DNA of 64,000 nucleotides, from contig JBAOHX010000004.1 in NCBI GenBank assembly GCA_037044955.1, forward strand, positions 496,001 to 560,000. The letters run 5' to 3'. Each line of letters starts with the position of its first letter. Position 1 is the first letter of the stretch. The stretch is from JAJXWB01 sp037044955 (lineage in GTDB: Bacteria > Pseudomonadota > Alphaproteobacteria > Rhizobiales > Beijerinckiaceae). Shown here in pieces: positions 47,475 to 55,868 of the stretch. The translations under genes and the position numbers were made by a program. Under the pieces are notes generated by a model. The model was not told the DNA's origin, searched no databases, and worked only from the letters and a program-made list of their open reading frames with translations.

Positions 47475-48400
47475 AGCTCTCGCCCTCCGCCGCTGGCGTC
47501 TTTCCCATCGCGCCCACGCCGTTTGCGCCCGATGGCGCGATCGACTGGGCGAGCGTCGACCGGCTGTTCGATTTCTATGCGCGCATCGGCTCCGACGGCG
47601 TCACGGTGCTCGGCATCCTCGGCGAGGCGCCGAAGCTCGAGCCGCAGGAATCGCTCGCCATCGTCAAGCGCGCGGTGGCGGTGATGAACGGCAAGCCCGT
47701 CGTCGTCGGCGTGTCCGCGCCGGGTTTCGCCGCCATGCGCGCGCTGGCGCGCGAGGCGATGGAGGCAGGCGCGGCCGGCGTGATGATCGCGCCGCCCAAC
47801 ACGCTGCGCACCGACGACCAGATCGTGACCTATTACGCGCAGGCTGCGGACGCGGTCGGTCCGGACGTCCCCTTCGTCGTGCAGGACTATCCGCTGATGA
47901 CGAGCGTCGTGATGACGCCCGGCGTCATTCGCCGCATCGCGACCGACAATGCGAATTGCGTGATGCTGAAGGCCGAGGACTGGCCGGGATTGGAAAAGAT
48001 TTCGACGCTGCGCAAATGGCAGGCGGAAGGCGCGCTGAAGCCGCTGTCGATCCTGACGGCCAACGGCGGCTTGTTCCTCGATTTCGAGATGGAGCGCGGC
48101 GCCGACGGCTCCAACACCGGCTATGCATTCCCCGAGATGCTGATCGATGTCGTGCGTTGGTCGAAATCAGGCGAACGCGACCGCGCGCACGATCTGTTCG
48201 ACGCGCATCTGCCTCTGCTGCGTTACGAGCAGCAATTGGGCGCGGGCCTCGCCGTGCGTAAATATGTGCTGATGAAGCGCGGAATCCTTACACACGATGC
48301 GCAGCGCAAGCCGGGCGCGGCGATGACGGCGGTTGCGAAGGCGGAAGTGGATTATCTGCTGTCGCGGCTGGCGCGGGTGGACAAGCGGGCGGCTTTGTGA
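47459..48400 (+). CDS. DHDPS/NAL-family aldolase or dehydratase
   Basis: 313 residues, (beta/alpha)8 class I aldolase of the dihydrodipicolinate synthase/N-acetylneuraminate lyase family. The Schiff-base lysine is Lys171 in 'CVMLKAEDWPG' and the conserved tyrosine is Tyr144 in 'VVQDYPLMTS'. The substrate loop reads 'GILGEAPKL' (52-60) in place of the GTTGE of DapA, so it is not lysine biosynthesis; keto-deoxy-sugar-acid aldolases and dehydratases are better candidates. ATG 47459 overlaps the RraA-like gene by 16 bases; a GTG at 47471 overlapping its stop is an alternative. The pair is clearly one transcript. Confidence 0.85.
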   Translation: MEEKVKLSPSAAGVFPIAPTPFAPDGAIDWASVDRLFDFYARIGSDGVTVLGILGEAPKLEPQESLAIVKRAVAVMNGKPVVVGVSAPGFAAMRALAREAMEAGAAGVMIAPPNTLRTDDQIVTYYAQAADAVGPDVPFVVQDYPLMTSVVMTPGVIRRIATDNANCVMLKAEDWPGLEKISTLRKWQAEGALKPLSILTANGGLFLDFEMERGADGSNTGYAFPEMLIDVVRWSKSGERDRAHDLFDAHLPLLRYEQQLGAGLAVRKYVLMKRGILTHDAQRKPGAAMTAVAKAEVDYLLSRLARVDKRAAL

Positions 48401-48409
48401 AGCGCCTTC

Positions 48410-48551
48410 CTTCTCCCGCAAGGCGGGAGAAGGTGTCATGCAAAGCATGACGGATGAGGGCCGCGCCGCAATTCGAATGCCTTGGACAATCGCGGCGCCC
48501 TCACCCGACCCGGCTTCGCCGGGCCACCCTCTCCCGCCTTGCGGGAGAGGG
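48410..48551. repeat. intergenic repeat with two outward-matching hairpins
   Basis: Two stable hairpins frame the region: CTTCTCCCGC-AAG-GCGGGAGAAG (48410-48432) and CCCTCTCCCGC-CTT-GCGGGAGAGGG (48527-48551). They are near mirror images of each other, with GATGAGGG and CCCTCA marking the inner sides, so the whole is also a large imperfect palindrome, a REP-pair layout common in proteobacteria. It lies between convergent genes and probably ends both transcripts or protects them. Confidence 0.8.
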
Positions 48552-48557
48552 AAGAAA

Positions 48558-50264
48558 CTACGGCACGCTGCGCGTAATTTCCGGAATGCAGAAATCGAAA
48601 TCGCAGCCCTGGCCCGCCTGCGTCACCGTCTCGAAATAGAGCTTCTCGTAGCCGCGCTTGCCCTTGCCGTCGGGCAGCGGCGGCAGCGCCGCGCGGCGTT
48701 TCGCCAGCTCTTCGTCGCTCACCAGCAAATCTATCCGGCGCCCCTTGGTATCCAGCCGGATGCGGTCGCCGTTGCGCACCAGCGCCAGCGGCCCGCCGTC
48801 GGCCGATTCAGGCGCGATATGCAGCACGATGGAGCCGAAGGCCGTGCCGCTCATGCGCGCGTCGGAAATCCGCACCATGTCCTTCACGCCGGCCGCGGCG
48901 AGCTTTTTCGGAATCGGGATGTAGCCTGCCTCGGGCATTCCCGGCGCGCCTTTCGGGCCCGCGTTGCGCAACACCAGAACATCGTCGGCGCGCACGTCGA
49001 GCGCAGGATCGTCGAGCCGCTGCGCGAGATCGGCGAGGCCGTCGAACACGACCGCGCGTCCCTCGTGCTGCAGCAGCGCCGGCGTCGCCGCCGCTTGCTT
49101 GATGATCGCGCCGTCAGGCGCGAGATTGCCGCGCAGCGCCGCGATGCTGCCGCCGGAATGGATGGGCGTTTCACGCGAGCGCACGACGTCCTGGCTCCAG
49201 ACCGGCGCGGCGTCGATCGTCTCGCCCAGCGTGCGGCCGGAAATGGTCATGCAATCCCCGGCGATCTGATCGCGAATCTCGCGCAAGATCGCGGCGAGCC
49301 CGCCCGCCTTGTGCAGGTCTTCGAGGTAATGCGCGCCCGTCGGCTTCATGTCGACCAGCACGGGCGTTTCGCGCCCGAGCGCGTCGAATTTCTCGAGATC
49401 GACGCCGATGCCGAGGCGCCCCGCCATTGCCGTCAGATGAATGATGGCGTTGGTCGAGCCGCCCGCAGCGAACACCACGCGCAGCGCATTGACGAAGGCG
49501 GCGGGCGTCATGATCTGCGACGGCCTGATCTTCTGCGCGGCGATTTCGACGGCGCGCGCTCCGGTCTGCTCCGCAAGCCGGCGTCGTTCCGCCGAAACGG
49601 CCGGCGCCGAGGCCGCGCCCGGCAGCATCATGCCGAGCGCCTCGACGGCGAGCGCCATGGTCGACGCCGTGCCCATCACCGAGCATGTGCCGACTGTCGG
49701 CGCGAGTTCGGAATTGACGGCCTCGATCGTTTCCGTGTCGATCTCGCCCGCGCGAAAACGCGCCCAGAAGCGCCGGCAATCGGTGCAGGCGCCGATGCGC
49801 TCGCCGCGAAACGAGCCGGCGAGCATGGGACCTGTCGCCAGCATGATCGCGGGGACGTCGGCGCTCGCCGCGCCCATCAGCAGAGCGGGAACCGTCTTGT
49901 CGCAACCGCCGATCAGGATGACGGAATCCATCGGCTGCGCGCGGATCATCTCCTCCGTATCCATCGCCATGAGATTGCGCAGATACATGGAGGTCGGATT
50001 GGAAAAGCTCTCCTGAATCGAGATCACGGGAAATGGCACGGGAATGCCGCCGGCCAGCATCACGCCGCGGCTGGCCGCCGCGATCAGGTCGGGCATGTTG
50101 GCGTGGCAGGCGTTGTAGCCGGAGCCCGTATCGACGATGCCGACGATGGGGCGCGACAGCGCCTCGTCCGTATATCCCAGCGCCTTGATGAAGGCCTTGC
50201 GCAGAAACAGCGAGAATTCGGCGTCGCCGTAATTGGCGAGGTTCCTGCGCATGCCGCTCGTCAT
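48558..50264 (-). CDS. IlvD/Edd-family sugar-acid dehydratase
   Basis: 568 residues. The iron-sulfur ligands of this family are Cys53 ('GSGYNACHANMPDLI'), Cys121 ('IGGCDKTVPALLMG') and Cys194 ('VGTCSVMGTASTM'). The catalytic serine region is 'SDARMSGTAFGSIVLHIAPE'. Length and motifs fit the arabinonate/xylonate/dihydroxy-acid dehydratase branch more than IlvD itself (about 610 residues) or Edd. It would dehydrate an aldonate to a 2-keto-3-deoxy acid, which could feed the DHDPS-like aldolase and RraA-like protein encoded next door on the other strand. That pathway link is inference. Confidence 0.85.
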   Translation of the reverse strand: MTSGMRRNLANYGDAEFSLFLRKAFIKALGYTDEALSRPIVGIVDTGSGYNACHANMPDLIAAASRGVMLAGGIPVPFPVISIQESFSNPTSMYLRNLMAMDTEEMIRAQPMDSVILIGGCDKTVPALLMGAASADVPAIMLATGPMLAGSFRGERIGACTDCRRFWARFRAGEIDTETIEAVNSELAPTVGTCSVMGTASTMALAVEALGMMLPGAASAPAVSAERRRLAEQTGARAVEIAAQKIRPSQIMTPAAFVNALRVVFAAGGSTNAIIHLTAMAGRLGIGVDLEKFDALGRETPVLVDMKPTGAHYLEDLHKAGGLAAILREIRDQIAGDCMTISGRTLGETIDAAPVWSQDVVRSRETPIHSGGSIAALRGNLAPDGAIIKQAAATPALLQHEGRAVVFDGLADLAQRLDDPALDVRADDVLVLRNAGPKGAPGMPEAGYIPIPKKLAAAGVKDMVRISDARMSGTAFGSIVLHIAPESADGGPLALVRNGDRIRLDTKGRRIDLLVSDEELAKRRAALPPLPDGKGKRGYEKLYFETVTQAGQGCDFDFCIPEITRSVP

Positions 50265-50267
50265 CGC

Positions 50268-51092
50268 CTATTCCTTGTACCAGGTGACCTGCACGCCATT
50301 GGCGAGCAGCCGTCCGTCCTCGCTCCAGAGCGCGCAGGTCTGGTCGGCGAAGCAATCGTGGAACACGTCCGCGTTGGCGTCGCCGAGCACGGGCGCCGCG
50401 CCGATGCGCGACAATTCCTCAGCCCCGACGTGAAAATAGGTCGTCATCGATACGGTCGCCATCGGCTGGAACGTGCCGCGCACCAGCATGATGCGCACGA
50501 GGAACGTGTCGGAGAGCGCGGCGAGCGACAGGAAATCGAGCGGCCGCGCGGGAACGTCCTGCAGCCAGATCAGCGACCGCGCCGGCCGCAGCGCGCCGTC
50601 GCTGCGCGGAAACCTGCCGAGATCGCCCTCGATGAAGCGCATGTCGTAGCGTTCGATCCAGGGCAGGGGGCGTGGAATGTCCGGCGGCTTCACGTCGGCG
50701 AAGGCCGGGACCGTGGGCGCGGCGGTCGGCAGATGCGTCCATGTCGGCCGGCGCACGCCGCAGACGACGCTCGCGGTGGCTGCGATCGCGCCGTTCTGCG
50801 ACAGCTCGACCGACCAGTGCTGCGTGTTTCTGCCGCCACGGATCAGTCGCGCTTCGATCTCGAAACCGCCGTCGACGATGGCGCCGCAGAAATTGACGGT
50901 GAGCGCGATGGGGTCCGCCAGCCGCCGCTCGTCGATCATGACGGCATTCAGAAGCGCCGCGGCCGTCGCGCCGCCGAACGGCCCGGCCATGTTGGCGTAG
51001 GCGGCGTTCGTGGCGCCACGCAGGATGTTTCCGTCGCGCTCGAGCCTGATCGCCTGGTCGAGCGGGTGCAGTTCGGTCATCGTATCGTCCAT
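50268..51092 (-). CDS. acyl-CoA thioesterase-family (double hotdog) protein
   Basis: 274 residues with two hotdog-fold halves, as in TesB-like thioesterases ('NMAGPFGGATAAALLNAVMI' and 'MATVSMTTYFHVGAEELSRI'). 'GGRNTQHWSVELSQNGAIAA' is also typical. It probably cleaves an acyl-CoA of unknown chain. ATG 51092 is chosen; ATG 51080 is the other option. The gene ends four bases before the start of the dehydratase gene and begins nine bases after the hydratase gene, so 51964-48558 is a three-gene operon. Confidence 0.78.
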   Translation of the reverse strand: MDDTMTELHPLDQAIRLERDGNILRGATNAAYANMAGPFGGATAAALLNAVMIDERRLADPIALTVNFCGAIVDGGFEIEARLIRGGRNTQHWSVELSQNGAIAATASVVCGVRRPTWTHLPTAAPTVPAFADVKPPDIPRPLPWIERYDMRFIEGDLGRFPRSDGALRPARSLIWLQDVPARPLDFLSLAALSDTFLVRIMLVRGTFQPMATVSMTTYFHVGAEELSRIGAAPVLGDANADVFHDCFADQTCALWSEDGRLLANGVQVTWYKE

Positions 51093-51100
51093 TGTTGATC

Positions 51101-51964
51101 TCAGCCGACGAAGCCGACTTCGGCTTCCATCGCGAGCCCGCCCTGCGCATTGCGCGCCCAGAGTTTCGCGGACTTGCCGTCGGCGGACGGCGCGCCGTGC
51201 ACCGAGAACGGCGCGATGTCGAACAGCGGGCTCATGGCGCGAAAGCGGAAGGACTTCAGCGCGCGGGAATCGTTGCGGCGCGCGAGATCGACCAGCAGCG
51301 TGGCGATCAGCGGCCCGTGCACGATGAGGCCGGGATAGCCCTCGACCTCGGTCACATAGCGGCGGTCGTAATGGATGCGGTGGCCGTTGAAGGTCAGCGC
51401 GGAATAGCGGAACAGCAGGACCTCGTCGGGATGGATGTCGCGCGACCATGCCGCGCCCTCCGGGGCCGGTTTCGGCGCGGCGGGCTTGTCGGCGGGCGAC
51501 GGAAAGTCGCGATAGACGATATCGTGCTCCTCCGTCAGCGATCCGCCCGACGAACTCGAGATCTCGTGCCGCACCAGCACGAACACGAGCTGGCCGGTCG
51601 CCCCGGATTTCGCCGTCACGTCGACGATGGTGGACGTGCGCCGGATCGCATCGCCCACGCGCAATGGCGTGCGAAAATCGAACCGGCTGCCGGCCCACAT
51701 GCGGCGTGGCAGTTCGACCGGCGGCAGAAAGCCGCCGCGCTTGGCGTGGCCATCGGGCCCGATCTCCGACTGGCGATGCGTCGGCAGGAAATACAGCCAG
51801 TGCCAGAGATCGGGCAGGGCGTCGCCTGCCTTCGGCTTCGGATCGTCGCGGTCGAGCGTCGCGGAAAGCGCGGCGACCGGATAGGCGGTCGCGACATCCT
51901 CGGCCGTTTCCGTGCGTCCCTTCCACGCCGCGAGCTTCTCGATATCGACCGGTTTCGCCGTCAT
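51101..51964 (-). CDS. MaoC-like/HTD2-type acyl-CoA hydratase
   Basis: 287 residues of the double-hotdog hydratase type seen in 3-methylfumaryl-CoA and related hydratases. The N-terminal half has 'LWHWLYFLPTHRQSEIGPDG' and 'PRRMWAGSRFDFRTPLRVGD', the C-terminal half the hydratase signature 'LTFNGHRIHYDRRYVTEVEG' and 'YPGLIVHGPLIATLLVDL'. It adds water to an enoyl-CoA, probably a dicarboxylic or branched one. First gene of the three-gene operon with the thioesterase and the IlvD/Edd dehydratase. The exact substrate is unknown. Confidence 0.83.
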   Translation of the reverse strand: MTAKPVDIEKLAAWKGRTETAEDVATAYPVAALSATLDRDDPKPKAGDALPDLWHWLYFLPTHRQSEIGPDGHAKRGGFLPPVELPRRMWAGSRFDFRTPLRVGDAIRRTSTIVDVTAKSGATGQLVFVLVRHEISSSSGGSLTEEHDIVYRDFPSPADKPAAPKPAPEGAAWSRDIHPDEVLLFRYSALTFNGHRIHYDRRYVTEVEGYPGLIVHGPLIATLLVDLARRNDSRALKSFRFRAMSPLFDIAPFSVHGAPSADGKSAKLWARNAQGGLAMEAEVGFVG

Positions 51965-52143
51965 GCGCCTCGCCTTTTCTCTGCGGCCGGGAATTTACGA
52001 CGCCGTGGCGCGCGCGGGCAATTGCGCGGCGCGGCCAGCGGCCATGCGCCGCCGCCGGTGCAGAATTCGTTAGGAAAGTCTTGATATTCACCTTGTCGTA
52101 AGGATTTGGGTCGCCCGGGCGGCCGCAGGCGGGAAGGCATGGC

Positions 52144-52563
52144 ATGACCGATCTGGCGCACTGGATGCCGCCGATGTCGCTGCTGCTGGCGTTCTTCATC
52201 TATGCCTTGAGCGTCGAGGAGCTGACGGCCTGGTGCCATCAGGTGGAGAACCTCTCGCGCCGCGCGCCGCCGCGCTTCTGGGCCTTCGTTTCCGTGCCGG
52301 CGGGGCTCGGCGGTCTCGGCATGTACGCGCTCGTCGCGCTCGCGGGCTTCCACTTCGGCGTCGCGCCGGCGCTCGTGCTGCTCGGCGCCTGCCTTTTGGC
52401 GGTGGCCGTCGACACAGTCGTGTTCGATGTCCTGTTCCGCCGCAAGCGCTACTGGACGCGCCCGGTGTTTCTCGCGCTGTTCTACGGCGACGCGGCCTAT
52501 GTCTTCGCCAAATTCGTGGCGAACGCCGGCCTGCTGCCCGGCATGTCCGGCCACTCGGCCTGA
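52144..52563 (+). CDS. hypothetical membrane protein, 139 residues
   Basis: Unrecognised. Three hydrophobic segments: 'MSLLLAFFIYALSVEEL', 'VSVPAGLGGLGMYALVALAGF' and 'PALVLLGACLLAVAVDTVVF', then a basic loop 'RRKRYW' and a further hydrophobic end. The start ATG at 52144 follows GGAAGGCATGGC. The last 67 bases overlap the end of the convergent DUF6492 gene, so one of the two C-termini may be shorter in reality. Confidence 0.6.
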   Translation: MTDLAHWMPPMSLLLAFFIYALSVEELTAWCHQVENLSRRAPPRFWAFVSVPAGLGGLGMYALVALAGFHFGVAPALVLLGACLLAVAVDTVVFDVLFRRKRYWTRPVFLALFYGDAAYVFAKFVANAGLLPGMSGHSA

Positions 52564-53525
52564 CGAACTTCCGCTAGAGTCGGGCGGGCGAGGCCGGCAT
52601 CCTGCCGCGCGGCGGTTTCGCAGGCGCGTTCGAACAGCGCGCGCCGCGCCGCGATCGGCATCTCGATGGTCGACTGCACGAGACAGGCGACGTGCTGCGG
52701 CCCGATCGCCTCGATGAAGGCGGCCTCGTCGTCCGCATTGTCGAAGCCTTCGGTCCAGCGCGACAGGCAAAGCGTCTGATCGGTGGGGAACAGGCCGGCC
52801 TTGTCGAGGCCGAGAACACGATCGGCATAGACGCCATAGAGAATGTATTCGGCGAAATGCGGCGCCCGCGCCAGCGCAATGCGCCAGTCGGTTCCCGCGA
52901 CTTCCGCAAGCCGCTCCGTCAGTCCGCGCGCGACCGAGCGCCGCCACACGACGAGCTGGTCGATATATTCCGCGCCGTGGAAGTCGTTCTCCTCGAGGCC
53001 GAGCAGGCGTCCCGCGGCCTCGTGCCAGAGGCGGTGCGAGGCGCGTTCCACCATGTCGGGATGCCGATAGAGCCGCACCCGCCCGCTTCGCGTCAGCTCT
53101 TCGAGGCGCAGCGGCCGGATGAAGGCGTTGTCGCTGTCGACATGCACGACGATCTCGGTGTCCGCGTTCGTCGCCGCGGAAATCTTCATGATCTGCTGTG
53201 CGATCCAGCCGCGCACCGGCATGCTGAACGGCGTGACGTAGACGTTGCGGCGTGGCAGCCGCAGCCGCGCCCGCCATGCGGGGCCGGGCATCGGCGCCTT
53301 GACGAACCACCACGGCAGGAGGGACTCCTGCGTCGCGATGCGCCGGCGCGACGAGGCGAGATCGGCGAACAGCGGAACGTCCGCCCTGGGCACGTAGAGC
53401 CAATGCGTCATGTCCGCAGGGGCGAAGCGGTCGATCGTCTCGCAGAGCAGGCGGCAGACGTCGAGATCGCCGCGAAAGGAACAGGTGACGAGACTGGCCG
53501 AGAGGGCTTGCGCGCCGGCGTTCAT
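52497..53525 (-). CDS. DUF6492-family protein, glycosyltransferase-like
   Basis: 342 residues. The pattern 'ASLVTCSFRGDLDVCRLLCE', 'HWLYVPRADVPLFADL', 'QIMKISAATNADTEIVVHVD' and 'SDNAFIRPL' is that of DUF6492, thought to have a GT-A-like fold; the 'HVDSDNAF' stretch plays the part of a DxD motif. Probably acts on cell-surface glycans. Its ATG at 53525 overlaps the stop of the oxidoreductase gene (53522) by four bases, so the pair is translationally coupled. The 3' end overlaps the convergent membrane protein gene. Confidence 0.75.
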   Translation of the reverse strand: MNAGAQALSASLVTCSFRGDLDVCRLLCETIDRFAPADMTHWLYVPRADVPLFADLASSRRRIATQESLLPWWFVKAPMPGPAWRARLRLPRRNVYVTPFSMPVRGWIAQQIMKISAATNADTEIVVHVDSDNAFIRPLRLEELTRSGRVRLYRHPDMVERASHRLWHEAAGRLLGLEENDFHGAEYIDQLVVWRRSVARGLTERLAEVAGTDWRIALARAPHFAEYILYGVYADRVLGLDKAGLFPTDQTLCLSRWTEGFDNADDEAAFIEAIGPQHVACLVQSTIEMPIAARRALFERACETAARQDAGLARPTLAEVRQAEWPDMPGSRPAFATNLAKT

Positions 53526-54683
53526 CGCGCCCAGTCCATCGGCTCGATCGGCGCGAAGGCGGAGCGCACGACATGCGGTCGCTCGAAGCGCTCGGGATAT
53601 TGCAGGACTTCGGTCACCTCGGTGACATGCACGGCGAAATCCTCGTCGAGCCGGCTGCGCCTGTTGTCGCGAATGGCGGCGGCGAGCTCCGCGACGCCCC
53701 GGGCGAAATCCATCGTCGGCTTGCCGCGTCCGCCGCGAAACGGGGTCGCGCGCACATGCGGCACGCGACGCCCGCCGAGGCCGCCGAAGCGCCGCTCCAG
53801 AATGCGCGAAATGCGCCCCTCCGCCGGCCGGCGCAGCACGACCGGGACAGGAGTAATCCCAGGGCTCCCTGATATCGAGCGCGCCATCCTCGCCGACGAT
53901 GCGAAAGCGATGCTCGTAGGGCGCGACGATGGAATTGGTGAGACGCGCGACGACGCCATGATCGAATTCGAGCATGCCGACGGAGAAATCGGGCGCGGGG
54001 TGGGGCAGGGGCGGCTCGGCTTTCTTGTCCGCGATCAGGAGCGCGGCAAACGAGGTGACGCGCCGCACCGGCCCGAACATGCCGGCGAGCACCGTGAGCG
54101 CATATCCCGCGTGTTCGAACGTGCAGCCCGTCTCGAATTCGCCGCGCGCGGGCCAGACGCGTCCGGAGCGGCTGACCCATGTCTTGTAGTTGGCGCGGTG
54201 GACCATGCCGTCGTCGAGCTCCGCATAAGCGAGCACAGGCCTGCCGATGCGCCCGTCGCGCACCGCCTTCCATAATGTCTGCGCGGCCTCGCCGAGCAAA
54301 TTGCATGGCGCCGCGCCGATGCGGACGCCCGCGGCGCGCGCGCGGTCGCGCAGGTCGGTCGCCTGGGCCGTCGTCATCGCCAGCGGCTTCTCGGTGTAAA
54401 CGTGTTTGCCCGCCGCGATGGCCGCCTGCGTCACGGCGGCATGATTTTCCGGATCGGTAAGGTTGACGACGATTTGGACTCTTCTGTCGCTCAACGCCTC
54501 TTCGAGGCCGGAAAACGCCGGATCGTCCCAGCAGGCGCGGTAGGCGGCGAGCCTTTGCGGGTCACGATCCCAGACGCCGACCAGATCGAGCGCGCCGGCA
54601 TGTAGCGGCAGGCAATGACGATAGGAATCCGCGACGTAGCCGCAGCCGACGATAGCGATCCCTGTTGCGATGCCTGCGCTCAT
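53522..54683 (-). CDS. Gfo/Idh/MocA-family oxidoreductase, frame broken
   Basis: NAD(P)-dependent sugar or cyclitol oxidoreductase. The N-terminal Rossmann part has 'IAIVGCGYVADSYRHCL', 'IVVNLTDPENHAAV' and the signature 'HVYTEKPLAMT' (Glu-Lys-Pro). The C-terminal part ('PVVLRRPAEGRI', 'VAELAAAIRDNRRSRLDEDF') continues in another frame; removing one base of CCCGGTC near 53844 gives 386 residues, normal for the family. Members near glycosyltransferase genes often make amino- or keto-sugars for surface polymers. Divergent from the GT2 gene with 222 gene-free bases between. Confidence 0.87.
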
Positions 54684-54905
54684 GTCCGGTTCCGTCGCCG
54701 CCTTTCGGCGCGTAAGTCCCGCCAGAATTAACCTCGACAGCGTTGCCGTTCGGTGAATGAAGCGCGCGCGATCGGCAGATAGATCAAATTTGCCTTTAAT
54801 TCGAGGGCTTTCCCTCATGGCGGCTTAGCGCGCGTGTGTTCCCGTTAACCCGTAAACGCGGTCGGCGGTGAGGTTTGGGGAGCCTGATCGACGAGCGAAG
54901 ACAAG

Positions 54906-55868
54906 ATGGAGGGACAGGTGACCATCGGCGTCGTAATTCCGGCCTATCGTTCTGCCGACACACTCGCGCGCACAATCGAAAGCTGCCTGCCGCATGTCGA
55001 CCCGCATGACATCGTCGTCGTGCTCGACGGTCCGGACGACGACGCGGAGAAAGCCGCGCGCGCCGCCTGCGCCGGCATTCGCATACTCGTCCTGCCGCGT
55101 CAGAGCGGCGCGCCGGTCTGTCGCAACGAAGGGCTCGCGTTGATCGACACCGACTATGTGATGTTCATGGACGCCGACGACTATATCGAAGGCGCGTTGC
55201 TCGAAGGCGCGAGCTGCGTCGCCGACGCCCGCGGCGCCGATGTCGTCCTCTCTCCCTTCTGCTTCGAAATGCCCGACGGAACGCGGCGCGCCTGCGATCC
55301 CTTCGCGCGCTATGTCTCCTTCGACCGGGACACGATCATCGGAACCTGGCTGGTCGGCGGCTATACGCCGCCCTGCGCCGTGCTGTGGCGGACGGCGTTC
55401 GTTCGCGACATCGGCGGCTGGGACGAATCCCTCGCCAAGAACCAGGACGGCGATCTCATGTATCGCGCGCTTCTGCATGGGGCGCACGTGACCGCATCCT
55501 CGGAAGGGCTGGGAGTTTATGTTCAGTCCGGCGACCCGCGGCGCATCACCTGCCGCAACACGAGAAAAACGCTGACCTCGCAGCTCGCCGTGCTCGACCG
55601 GGTGCGCGCCGACCTGCCGAAGCTGCGCCGCGCGCCTTCAGACGAACTCGCTCACGCCTACTACAGCCTGGCGCGGCTCGCCTACGACGGAGACGTCGAC
55701 GAAATCGGTCGTCACGCCGAAATGCTCGCGCGCGAACTGGGCCTCGAGGGACAGCCCGGCACGCCGGCGCATGTCGTGGTCGCGTCCCTGCTCGGGTTGC
55801 GCGGCAAGCAACGCCTGATGAAGATCATGCGCCGCTCGGTCGACACGATGGCCTGGCACGCGGTCTAG
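54906..55868 (+). CDS. family 2 glycosyltransferase
   Basis: 320 residues. GT-A fold with 'IGVVIPAYRSADTLARTIES' at the N-terminus, 'NEGLALIDTDYVMFMDADDY' with the nucleotide-sugar DxD, and 'GGWDESLAKNQDGDLMYRAL' (the acceptor-side ED-like motif). Adds a sugar to a lipid-linked repeat unit. No membrane segment, cytoplasmic. GGAGGGAC stands in the codons right after ATG 54906, so the alternative start GTG 54918 is possible. Its end overlaps the convergent barrel gene by four bases. Confidence 0.88.
   Translation: MEGQVTIGVVIPAYRSADTLARTIESCLPHVDPHDIVVVLDGPDDDAEKAARAACAGIRILVLPRQSGAPVCRNEGLALIDTDYVMFMDADDYIEGALLEGASCVADARGADVVLSPFCFEMPDGTRRACDPFARYVSFDRDTIIGTWLVGGYTPPCAVLWRTAFVRDIGGWDESLAKNQDGDLMYRALLHGAHVTASSEGLGVYVQSGDPRRITCRNTRKTLTSQLAVLDRVRADLPKLRRAPSDELAHAYYSLARLAYDGDVDEIGRHAEMLARELGLEGQPGTPAHVVVASLLGLRGKQRLMKIMRRSVDTMAWHAV

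Noticed and set aside
48410..48551. CRISPR array or tandem repeat
   Set aside because: Only two hairpins of a mirrored pair with no regular spacer; no cas genes in the window.
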